DNA of 5,861 nt, taken from NCBI GenBank assembly GCA_018894495.1, contig JAHIOY010000081.1:1-5861 (forward strand), given 5' to 3'. Shown piece after piece: positions 1-5,447 of the stretch (the first letter of the stretch is position 1; every line of letters starts with the position of its first letter). The stretch comes from Patescibacteria group bacterium (GTDB lineage Bacteria; Patescibacteriota; Minisyncoccia; Minisyncoccales; JAHIOY01). The position numbers and the translations under genes were made by a program. Below the pieces are notes generated by a model, which was not told the origin of the DNA, did no database searches, and worked only from the letters and a program-made list of their open reading frames with translations.

Positions 1-63
1 AAAGTTTTCGAGAAACTTGAAATGCAAAGTTCAAAATTACAGTTAAAAGTTCAAAGTTTTTGA
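1..63 (+). CDS. possible 3' end of an upstream gene (partial, unidentified)
   Basis: Frame 1 is open from the first base and ends at TGA 61-63, giving 20 residues that start KVFEKLEMQSS. The other two plus frames stop by base 46. The last codons run through the AAAGTTCAAA repeat word, so if this is a real C-terminus it ends in repeat-derived Lys/Leu/Val/Ser residues, much like the insert inside gyrA. Twenty open codons in AT-rich DNA can easily arise by chance, and no family is recognisable. The sequence before base 1 would settle whether a gene reads into it. Confidence 0.3.
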   Translation, partial: KVFEKLEMQSSKLQLKVQSF

Positions 64-123
64 ATTTAAATTTCATAACTTTTAACTTTGAATTGCAACT
101 TTTAACTTTTAACTTTTAACTTT
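26..123. repeat. AAAGTT/AACTTTT low-complexity repeats with inverted arms
   Basis: AAAGTTCAAA occurs at 26-35 and again at 46-55 (20-base period). From 97 to 123 there is a heptamer array of AACTTTT, three full copies and one partial. GTTAAAAGTT at 42-51 is the exact reverse complement of 77-86, and 42-58 also matches 84-106 in inverted orientation with a six-base insert, so the leader can fold into alternative AT-rich hairpins. The same word reappears in frame inside gyrA at 3762-3797. I read this as a dispersed repeat family of this genome. A regulatory role in gyrA expression is possible but not shown. Confidence 0.7.
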
Positions 124-130
124 GTTCTGG

Positions 131-178
131 TTGGTCATTGGGTCATTGGTCATTGATTAGGTCAATTAGGTTAATTAG
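131..178 (+). repeat. GGTCATT tandem words upstream of gyrA
   Basis: GGTCATT occurs at 133-139, 141-147 and 148-154, followed by degenerate forms GGTCAATT (160-167) and GGTTAATT (169-176). The same doublet GGTCATTGGTCATT stands at 4191-4204 just before the next gene, and its reverse complement follows the gyrA stop. TTGGTCATTGGG at 131-142 is the exact reverse complement of 4109-4120. This is a second repeat family distinct from the AACTTTT words. No convincing -35/-10 pair for gyrA could be fixed in this spacer. Confidence 0.7.
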
Positions 179-198
179 AAATTAGAAATTTTAAGGAT

Positions 199-3100
199 AT
201 GGTTGAAACCCCTCAAAAAAGAAATACTAATATTGGTCAGATAAAGCCGCGAGAAATCACCGATGAAATGCGAGAGTCCTACATTGATTACGCAATGTCG
301 GTTATTGTCTCTCGGGCTTTGCCCGATGTCAGAGATGGATTAAAACCGGTTCACCGGAGGATTTTGTATTCTATGTATGAAATGGGGTTGAGGCATGATG
401 CCAAGTTTAGGAAATCGGCAACCGTGGTCGGTGAGTGTTTTATAAAAGATACTTTAGTGTTGACTAAAACAGGATTAGTGCCAATTCAGGAAATTAAAGT
501 TGGAGATCGGGTTTATAGTCAGGAAGGATTACGAAAAGTTACTCGACTTTACGAAATGCCAGAGAAATCATTATTAAAAATTACTTTAGAAAATGGAATT
601 TCAAATATCGTTACTCCTTCTCAAAAATTTAAAGTTTTAACTCCAAATTGGAAATTTGAATGGAAAGAAGCTAAAAATCTAACCCCTAGCGATTACCTTG
701 TGACAATGGTAGATTATCCTCAAATTAATAGCTTGCCGCACTTACAGAGAATAGAAAAAAATCAGCCTTGTTGCCTTACTGAGAATCTTGCTTATTTTTT
801 AGGACTTTTTATTTCCGAAGGTTCTATCTCCAATGATTATAGTAAAAATAACCTTCCCAGAATTGCTATAAGTAATAATAATCTAGAGATTATAGAAAAA
901 TTAGCCTCTGTTTTGAATCAAGAATTTGGACATAAACCAACCATCGAGGTTAAGCATTACAATTTGATAAGTGCCAATGGAAAAGTTTTAAATAATATAA
1001 GATATTCAATAAGAATCAACCGCAAAAATATCAACGAATTTTTTGTTGTCAATTTTGATTTAAAAAACAAGAACGCTCTAACAAAAGAAATACCAAAACA
1101 AATCTTTGTTTCGCCTAAAAAAGTAATTTTTTCTTTTCTTAGCGGTTTAATTGATGGCGATGGCTCAATCCACAAAAATAGAGATGTGATTCATTATGGC
1201 TCTATTTCAGAAAAATTAATAAATCAACTGCAGATTCTTCTTCAGTGCCAAGGAATATTTAGTTCTAAATACGTAGATAAAAATCTTAATAAAAGCCATT
1301 TTGTTCTTGGGAGAATTGTTAAAAGGAGATACAAATTTCATTACTTAGAGATTCGTAGCGAGAGCGCAGTAAAATTAGCTTCAAATCTTAATTTAGTGGC
1401 GGAGATTAAAAATCGACGCGCTCGTAATTTTGCTTCTAAAAAAATTACCAGCTACGAAAAAAAAGGTTGGAACAAATATGACATTATTCCTTATGCAGGA
1501 GAAATATTATTTCAGGAATTAAGTAAGAATCATATAGGAGGTGGGTGGTATCAAGACAGAGATAGAGTCAAATTTAGGATGGGTATAAAATATCCGACCG
1601 GTAGCAAAATAAGATATTCTACTGACCTTTGGGAGAAACCTTTAAGGAAGACCCAAGTTATTGATTTGGGGATAAAAAATAAATTAGAGAAGATTGGTTC
1701 TCCTCTTTTTGAATTTTTAGAACATATCATTAAGAATAAAATTTATTTTCTAAAAGTTTCCTCAATAAAAAAAGTTCTGTCAGAAAAAACTTATGATTTT
1801 GAAGTAGAAAATGACCATGAATTCATTGCTAATGGAGTAGTCTCCCATAATTGTATGGGGAAACTGCATCCTCATGGCGATGCGGCAATTTACGATTCTT
1901 TAGCCAGAATGGCCCAGGATTTTTCATTGAGGTACCCCTTAGTTCAAGGTCAGGGCAATTTTGGCAGCTTAGATTCGGATCCGCCGGCCGCCTCACGTTA
2001 CACAGAAGCCAGGCTTTCAAAAATTGGCGAGGAGATGCTCAAAGACATTGAGAAAAACACGGTTGATTTAAGGGATAATTATGACGGAACGAGAAAAGAA
2101 CCGAGTGTTTTACCATCCCCGGCTCCTCAACTTTTATTAAATGGTTCTTTGGGCATTGCCGTTGGCATGGCCACCAATATTCCGCCCCATAATTTATCTG
2201 AAATTTGCGATGCTTTAATCCATTTAATTGAAAATCCCAAAGCCGATACCGAAGACCTTTTTAAATTTATTAAGGGGCCGGATTTTCCAATCGGCGGCGA
2301 AATTTTTGACCAAAAAGAAATCATTGCCGCTTACTCCCAGGGAAAGGGCCCGATATTGACCCGAGGGAAATCCGAGGTCGTTGAAAACGAAAAAACCGGT
2401 AAATTCCAAATCATTATCACCGAGATTCCTTTTCAGGTCCAAAAATCATCTTTAATAGAAAAATTCGCCGAGCTTGTCCAGGAAAAGAAAATTGAAGGAA
2501 TAAAAGACATCAGAGACGAATCGGATAAGGATGGAATGAGGATTGTCGTTGACCTTTCCCGGGAAGCCCAGCCCCAGCGGGTTTTGAATCGGCTTTATAA
2601 ATTTACCGATTTACAGAAAGTTTTTCATTTAAATATGTTAGCTTTGGTTGATGGAATTCAACCCAGGGTTTTAAATCTAAGCGAATTATTGAACTATTTT
2701 ATTTTACACCGCAAAGAAGTTGTTTCCAGAAGGACAAAATACGATTTGGAAAAAGCCAAAGAGAGAGCCCACATTTTAGAGGGATTGCACAAGTGTCTCG
2801 GCAATATTGACGAAGTGATAAAGCTTATCAGGGCTTCGGAGAACAGAGAAGACGCCAAGAAAAAATTAATGAAAAGATTCGGACTTGACGATATTCAGGC
2901 CAATGCTATTTTGGAAACCAAGTTGGCGGCTTTGGCTAAATTGGAGAGGAAAAAGATTGAAGACGAATTGAAAGAAATGTTAGGCAGGATTAAAGAATTT
3001 ACCGCTATTTTGAAAAGCCCTCAAAAAATAAAAGAAATCGTTAAAAAAGAGCTCAAACAATTTAAAGAAAGATTCGGCGACGAAAGAAGGACAAAAGTCA

Positions 3101-4098
3101 GGGTTCAAAAAATCGGCGAAATTTCAGAAGAAGACCTGGTTCCCCAGGAAGAAACAATCGTTACCTTAACCCAAGGTGGCTATATCAAACGGCTCAATCC
3201 AAAAATTTATAAAATTCAAAACCGGGGAGGGAAGGGAATTTTAGGAATGAAAACCCTGCAGCAAGACATTGTTGAGCATTTTATTTCGGCCGAGACCCAT
3301 GATTCTTTGTTTTTCTTCACCGATTCCGGAAAAGTTTTCAAGACCCCGGTTTATGAAATTCCCGAAGGACAGAGAGTAGCTCGGGGTAGAGGAATATTAA
3401 ATTTCATTGAGATTACGGCCCAGGACAAGATATTGTCCCTTTTTCCCTTAGGAAAAGAAGACAAAGAGAGCGGGGTAAAATATTTAGTAATGGTGACTAA
3501 AAATGGGACAATTAAAAGAACAGTCATCAACGAGTTTGACAACGTTAGGAGGGCAGGGTTAATCGCCATTAAACTCAAGAAAGACGATATTTTGAAGCGG
3601 GTTTCCAAAAGCGTTGGAGAGGATGACGTTATTTTAGTGACAAAAAAAGGCCAAGCTATCAGATTTAAAGAAAAAGACATTCGGGAAATGGGAAGGACGG
3701 CGGCCGGAGTTAAGGCGATTCGTCTGAAAAAAGGAGATGAAGTGGTGGGGATGGACGTAATAAAGTTAAAAGTGAAAAGTGAAAAGTTAAAAGTGAACGA
3801 ATATGTATTGGTGGTGACGGAAAATGGGTATGGAAAGAAAACCGATTTGAAAGAATATCGTTTGCAAAAAAGAGGAGGTTCCGGAATAAAAACGGCTAAG
3901 ATTACACCCAAAACCGGGGCGCTCATCGGCTCAGTGCTTTTAACCGGCCGGGAAGAGGACTTAATTGTCATTTCTCAAAGGGGCCAGGTCATCAGAGCCG
4001 CAATTTCTCAAATTCCGAAACTTTCAAGAAGCACTCAAGGCGTAAGGATGATGCGTCTGGGAGAAGGAGATAAGGTGGCCTCGGCAACTTGCGTATAA
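199..4098 (+). CDS. gyrA: DNA gyrase subunit A precursor containing an intein
   Basis: GyrA is the DNA-breaking and rejoining subunit of gyrase; with GyrB it introduces negative supercoils using ATP. The 1299-residue precursor contains a 472-residue intein (residues 80-551), so the spliced protein is 827 residues, normal for the family. N-terminal motifs YAMSVIVSRALPDVRDGLKP and, after the intein, GKLHPHGDA and AASRYTEARL are unmistakable. The catalytic tyrosine is Y601 (mature 129) next to R600. A tower region follows, then a coiled coil around 840-960 with QANAILETKL (from 900) and GDERRT (960-965), then a C-terminal pinwheel. The GyrA box QNRGGKG at 1007-1013 supports GyrA over ParC; a degenerate second copy QKRGGSG lies at 1223-1229. 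The quinolone-region Ser83 equivalent is Ala (A562); Asp87 is kept (D566). An in-frame TAA at 172-174 limits the start, and ATG 199 fits the family N-terminus, but the only SD-like bases, TAAGG, end two bases before it. Residues 1189-1201 are a repeat-derived insert. No acidic C-terminal tail is seen. Confidence 0.97.
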   Translation: MVETPQKRNTNIGQIKPREITDEMRESYIDYAMSVIVSRALPDVRDGLKPVHRRILYSMYEMGLRHDAKFRKSATVVGECFIKDTLVLTKTGLVPIQEIKVGDRVYSQEGLRKVTRLYEMPEKSLLKITLENGISNIVTPSQKFKVLTPNWKFEWKEAKNLTPSDYLVTMVDYPQINSLPHLQRIEKNQPCCLTENLAYFLGLFISEGSISNDYSKNNLPRIAISNNNLEIIEKLASVLNQEFGHKPTIEVKHYNLISANGKVLNNIRYSIRINRKNINEFFVVNFDLKNKNALTKEIPKQIFVSPKKVIFSFLSGLIDGDGSIHKNRDVIHYGSISEKLINQLQILLQCQGIFSSKYVDKNLNKSHFVLGRIVKRRYKFHYLEIRSESAVKLASNLNLVAEIKNRRARNFASKKITSYEKKGWNKYDIIPYAGEILFQELSKNHIGGGWYQDRDRVKFRMGIKYPTGSKIRYSTDLWEKPLRKTQVIDLGIKNKLEKIGSPLFEFLEHIIKNKIYFLKVSSIKKVLSEKTYDFEVENDHEFIANGVVSHNCMGKLHPHGDAAIYDSLARMAQDFSLRYPLVQGQGNFGSLDSDPPAASRYTEARLSKIGEEMLKDIEKNTVDLRDNYDGTRKEPSVLPSPAPQLLLNGSLGIAVGMATNIPPHNLSEICDALIHLIENPKADTEDLFKFIKGPDFPIGGEIFDQKEIIAAYSQGKGPILTRGKSEVVENEKTGKFQIIITEIPFQVQKSSLIEKFAELVQEKKIEGIKDIRDESDKDGMRIVVDLSREAQPQRVLNRLYKFTDLQKVFHLNMLALVDGIQPRVLNLSELLNYFILHRKEVVSRRTKYDLEKAKERAHILEGLHKCLGNIDEVIKLIRASENREDAKKKLMKRFGLDDIQANAILETKLAALAKLERKKIEDELKEMLGRIKEFTAILKSPQKIKEIVKKELKQFKERFGDERRTKVRVQKIGEISEEDLVPQEETIVTLTQGGYIKRLNPKIYKIQNRGGKGILGMKTLQQDIVEHFISAETHDSLFFFTDSGKVFKTPVYEIPEGQRVARGRGILNFIEITAQDKILSLFPLGKEDKESGVKYLVMVTKNGTIKRTVINEFDNVRRAGLIAIKLKKDDILKRVSKSVGEDDVILVTKKGQAIRFKEKDIREMGRTAAGVKAIRLKKGDEVVGMDVIKLKVKSEKLKVNEYVLVVTENGYGKKTDLKEYRLQKRGGSGIKTAKITPKTGALIGSVLLTGREEDLIVISQRGQVIRAAISQIPKLSRSTQGVRMMRLGEGDKVASATCV
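436..1851 (+). mobile_element. GyrA intein with LAGLIDADG homing endonuclease
   Basis: A protein-splicing element of 472 residues (precursor 80-551) interrupts GyrA between E79 and C552. Block A starts at C80 (CFIKDTLVLTKTG). Block B is at about 133-147, with T139-P-S-Q142 where a TxxH is expected. Endonuclease block C is YFLGLFISEG with acidic E207, and block E is FLSGLIDGDGS with acidic D321, so both LAGLIDADG helices keep their metal-binding acid. A region with KYDIIPYAGEILFQEL follows, resembling the post-motif segment of other large inteins. Block F is YDFEVENDHEFIANG (D533, H540) and block G is VVSHN (H550, N551), followed by +1 Cys. This is a class 1 layout with Cys1, His-Asn and Cys+1. 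Removing it restores continuous GyrA homology: VVGE-CMGKLHPHGD. The element looks richer in A+T than the exteins: I count 23% G+C in 841-900 against 52% in 2341-2400. The insertion falls within the helix-turn-helix before the active tyrosine, so unspliced GyrA should be inactive. Confidence 0.95.
3762..3797 (+). repeat. intergenic-type repeat word inside the gyrA coding sequence
   Basis: AAGTTAAAAGTGAA occurs twice, at 3763-3776 and 3784-3797, with a 21-base (seven-codon) period. It is translated in frame as KLKVKSEKLKVN at about residues 1189-1200 of the precursor, between two beta-strand-like stretches (EVVGMDVI and EYVLVV) of the pinwheel domain. The word matches the AAAGTTAAAAGT family of the gyrA leader, so it looks like a repeat copy tolerated in a surface loop. 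Orthologue alignment would show whether the insert is private to this lineage. Confidence 0.7.
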
Positions 4099-4107
4099 GA
4101 AATAAAA

Positions 4108-4205
4108 CCCCAATGACCAAATCCCAATGCCTAATTAAGCCCCAAGCCCCAATAACCAAATTTTGGGATTTAGGAAATTGGGATTTGATTGGTCATTGGT
4201 CATTA
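4108..4205. repeat. long imperfect hairpin of CCAATGACC/GGTCATTGG words
   Basis: CCAATGACC (4110-4118) plus AAATCCCAAT (4119-4128) are the exact reverse complement of ATTGGGATTT (4177-4186) and GGTCATTGG (4191-4199), with a four-base bulge at 4187-4190 and a loop of about 48 bases. Degenerate units CCCAATGCC and CCCCAATAACC lie in the loop, which has its own small palindrome CCAAATTTTGG (4156-4166). The structure fills the 127-base gyrA-methyltransferase gap. There is no U-tract immediately after the stem, only GGATTTTT at 4213-4220, so it is not a standard terminator. It could block 3' exonucleases or attenuate read-through. Confidence 0.65.
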
Positions 4206-4225
4206 GAGTTTGGGATTTTTAAGGT

Positions 4226-4744
4226 ATGACTGGCTTTCTTAATCCATCAGAAGTATTAAAACAAATTAAATTAAAGCAAGATATGGTTGCGGCTGATTTT
4301 GGTTGTGGGTCTGGGGGCTGGGTGAGCCCGCTATCAAGGCACTTGGCAAAAGGCAGGGTTTATGCTATAGACATCTTAGAGGAGCCGCTTTCGGCTCTGA
4401 GGGCAAAGCTCAAAGCGGAAAAAATCTCCAATATTGAGATTATTAGGGCTGATGTAGAAAGCGGCTCAAAACTTCAAGACAATTCCTGCGATTTGGTCTT
4501 AATGACTAATCTCTTATTTCAGGTTGAAGACATTAAAAAGGTCTTGGAGGAAGGGAAAAGGGTCTTAAAAGGAGAAGGGAAAATTTTGGCTGTTGACTGG
4601 AAAAAAGGAGCGCCCTTTGGTCCCAAAGGAAAAATTTTGCCGGAAAAAGTAAAGGAAATTGCTAAAGAAATTGGCTTGGAATTAGAAAGGGAATTTGAAG
4701 CCGGGGCATATCACTGGGGACTGGTGTTTGAGAAAACTATTTGA
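4226..4744 (+). CDS. class I SAM-dependent methyltransferase
   Basis: This 172-residue protein has the Rossmann-fold methyltransferase core: SAM-binding motif I VAADFGCGSG (residues 21-30), acidic motif II at D49 in VYAIDIL, motif III with D76 in IIRADVE, and a motif IV-like CDLVLMTNLLFQ (88-99), followed by the strand GKILAVDW (118-125). It resembles the UbiE/Methyltransf_25/31 type of small methyltransferases; the substrate cannot be read from the sequence. The N-terminal GFLNP segment before the core is also seen in other short members, so the gene appears complete rather than truncated. The ATG at 4226 is preceded by TTTTTAAGGT, with the AAGG only one base from the start, which is too close for ordinary Shine-Dalgarno pairing. 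No signal peptide or membrane segment is visible, so it should be cytosolic. It lies 127 bases after gyrA with repeat DNA between, so co-transcription is uncertain. Its TGA stop overlaps a TTGACA hexamer that may serve the next gene. Confidence 0.88.
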   Translation: MTGFLNPSEVLKQIKLKQDMVAADFGCGSGGWVSPLSRHLAKGRVYAIDILEEPLSALRAKLKAEKISNIEIIRADVESGSKLQDNSCDLVLMTNLLFQVEDIKKVLEEGKRVLKGEGKILAVDWKKGAPFGPKGKILPEKVKEIAKEIGLELEREFEAGAYHWGLVFEKTI

Positions 4745-4769
4745 CATTGTTTTTGATATTTGATATTTT
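4741..4769 (+). promoter_or_regulatory. candidate sigma70-type promoter for the pilin gene
   Basis: A perfect -35 hexamer TTGACA (4741-4746) is followed after 17 bases by TATTTT (4764-4769), which has an extended -10 TG at 4761-4762. The -10 matches TATAAT at only four of six positions. The -35 overlaps the methyltransferase stop codon (TGA 4742-4744). Transcription would start near 4776 and give an untranslated leader of about 70 bases with a hairpin close to its 5' end. The stretch is very AT-rich and includes a tandem TTGATAT pair (4753-4766), so chance matches are possible. Confidence 0.45.
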
Positions 4770-4780
4770 ATAAAAAAGTG

Positions 4781-4809
4781 TCCCGTTAGGAAAATTTTCT
4801 TTAACGGGA
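4781..4809 (+). other. hairpin in the pilin gene leader
   Basis: TCCCGTTA (4781-4788) pairs with TAACGGGA (4802-4809), and the inner GAAAATTTTC (4790-4799) is self-complementary, so the stem continues almost to the tip with one bulge. On the plus strand no U-tract follows, so it is unlikely to be the methyltransferase terminator. On the minus strand a T run follows, but I see no gene in that direction. It may stabilise the 5' end of the pilin mRNA if the promoter at 4741-4769 is real. Confidence 0.5.
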
Positions 4810-4846
4810 ACAGGAAAGGTCGAAAATAAGATATTTTACTTAAAAA

Positions 4847-5302
4847 ATGAAAAAAATTTTTGCAGTTTTATTCCTGATTAGCTTTTTGGCTGTTTTGGCA
4901 GCGCCATTGGTAACTTCAGCCCAAGTTGCTGATTGCTGCAAGGTAAGGAGAACTTTTGAGTTTGAGACGATTTCTTACGTTAAAGATACTTGTTATGCAG
5001 CGACTGGAACGACTGCGTGTTTTGGATGTCCTGGGATTACTCTATCCTCTACTAACTGGACCGAGTCATGGGGAATGGTTTGCATTCTAAACAGCATCTA
5101 CAGAGTGGCAGATCTGGCATTTGCAATTTTGTTGGCCGTTTCAATACTGCTTATTCTTTTGTCTGCTTTTACCTTTATGACTGCCGGCGGCACGCCGGAA
5201 AAAGTGAACAAAGCAAGGGATTATATTCTTTACGCCTTAGTCGGATTGATAGTTGCTTTCTTAGCCAGGGCAATTCCATCTATCGTAAAAATGCTGATTT
5301 AG
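4847..5302 (+). CDS. T4SS pilin-like (TrbC/VirB2-type) membrane protein
   Basis: The 151-residue product starts with a clear signal peptide: MKK, a hydrophobic core to about residue 20, then LVTSA followed by Q26 as a likely cleavage site. A polar ectodomain of about 60 residues carries six cysteines (30, 31, 49, 58, 61, 79), which suggests disulfides outside the membrane. Two hydrophobic helices follow at about 87-112 and 126-148, separated by a short polar loop FMTAGGTPEKVNKARDYI. That loop-and-helix pattern is typical of the T4SS-pilin-like family common in CPR bacteria and similar in layout to TrbC/VirB2. The role may be a surface fibre or secretion-channel subunit, but no other secretion gene is in the window. 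The ATG at 4847 is chosen because it gives the signal peptide; the nearest SD-like bases, AGGAAAGG at 4812-4819, lie 27 bases away, so initiation seems SD-independent. The stop is three bases before a tRNA gene. Confidence 0.85.
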   Translation: MKKIFAVLFLISFLAVLAAPLVTSAQVADCCKVRRTFEFETISYVKDTCYAATGTTACFGCPGITLSSTNWTESWGMVCILNSIYRVADLAFAILLAVSILLILLSAFTFMTAGGTPEKVNKARDYILYALVGLIVAFLARAIPSIVKMLI

Positions 5303-5305
5303 ATT

Positions 5306-5387
5306 GCCGAGGTGGTGAAATTGGGAAACACGATAGGTTTAGGACCTATTGCCGAAAGGTTTGTGGGTTCAAATCCCACCCTCGGCA
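5306..5387 (+). tRNA. tRNA-Leu(UAG)
   Basis: All arms fold cleanly. The acceptor stem is GCCGAGG (5306-5312) with CCTCGGC (5380-5386) and discriminator A5387. The D stem is GTG (5315-5317) with CAC (5329-5331), with GGG in the loop. The anticodon stem is ATAGG (5333-5337) with CCTAT (5345-5349); the loop TTTAGGA puts anticodon TAG at 5340-5342, reading CUA and possibly other CUN codons. A long variable arm (5350-5362, GCC-GAAA-GGT) marks it as class II. The T stem is GTGGG (5363-5367) with CCCAC (5375-5379) around TTCAAAT. CCA is not encoded, so the 3' end needs CCA-adding enzyme. The gene starts three bases after the pilin stop and probably shares its transcript. Confidence 0.96.
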
Positions 5388-5399
5388 TAGGGATAATAC

Positions 5400-5440
5400 A
5401 AAACCCGACGTTGTTTTATAATGTCGGGTTTTGATTTTTG
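5400..5440. terminator. intrinsic terminator between convergent genes
   Basis: AAAACCCGAC (5400-5409) pairs with GTCGGGTTTT (5423-5432), and three more pairs (G-T, T-A, T-A) extend the stem around a seven-base loop GTTTTAT. GATTTTTG follows on the plus strand, giving a U-rich tail after the tRNA. Because the stem ends in an A/T run on both sides, the minus strand also reads hairpin then TTTT, so it could end the hsp20 transcript, whose stop codon is eight bases away, as well. Confidence 0.85.
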
Positions 5441-5447
5441 TTTTGAG

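Noticed and set aside
97..178. CRISPR array
   Set aside because: The repeat units are 7-8 bases with no unique spacers of regular length, and no cas genes are nearby.
60..181. gyrA promoter candidates such as TTGAAT (60-65) or TTGATT (153-158)
   Set aside because: Each has a poor -10 partner at proper spacing, and the AT-rich repeats generate many such partial matches.
957..1175. 72-codon minus-strand frame inside the intein
   Set aside because: It is antisense to the LAGLIDADG domain and has no start context or recognisable domain; a shadow of the intein frame.
436..1851. Group I intron or separate gene inserted in gyrA
   Set aside because: The insert is fully open, in frame, starts with Cys and ends with His-Asn/Cys, and carries intein blocks A, B, F and G, so splicing is at protein level.
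1829..2442. Short frames on both strands (63-72 codons) within gyrA
   Set aside because: They overlap the conserved catalytic part of GyrA in other frames, with no independent coding signs.
3351..3971. 206-codon open frame on the minus strand within gyrA
   Set aside because: It lies wholly antisense to well-conserved gyrase C-terminal sequence, and part of its length is the reverse reading of the AAAGTTAAAAGT repeat (a TFNF-type pattern). No family features are seen.
4781..4809. Hairpin after the methyltransferase as its intrinsic terminator
   Set aside because: No U-tract follows on the plus strand and the candidate pilin promoter lies before it, so a leader hairpin fits better.
5068..5421. 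117-codon plus-strand frame overlapping the pilin and tRNA
   Set aside because: It runs through a complete tRNA and into the terminator and is out of frame with the pilin membrane helices; a shadow.
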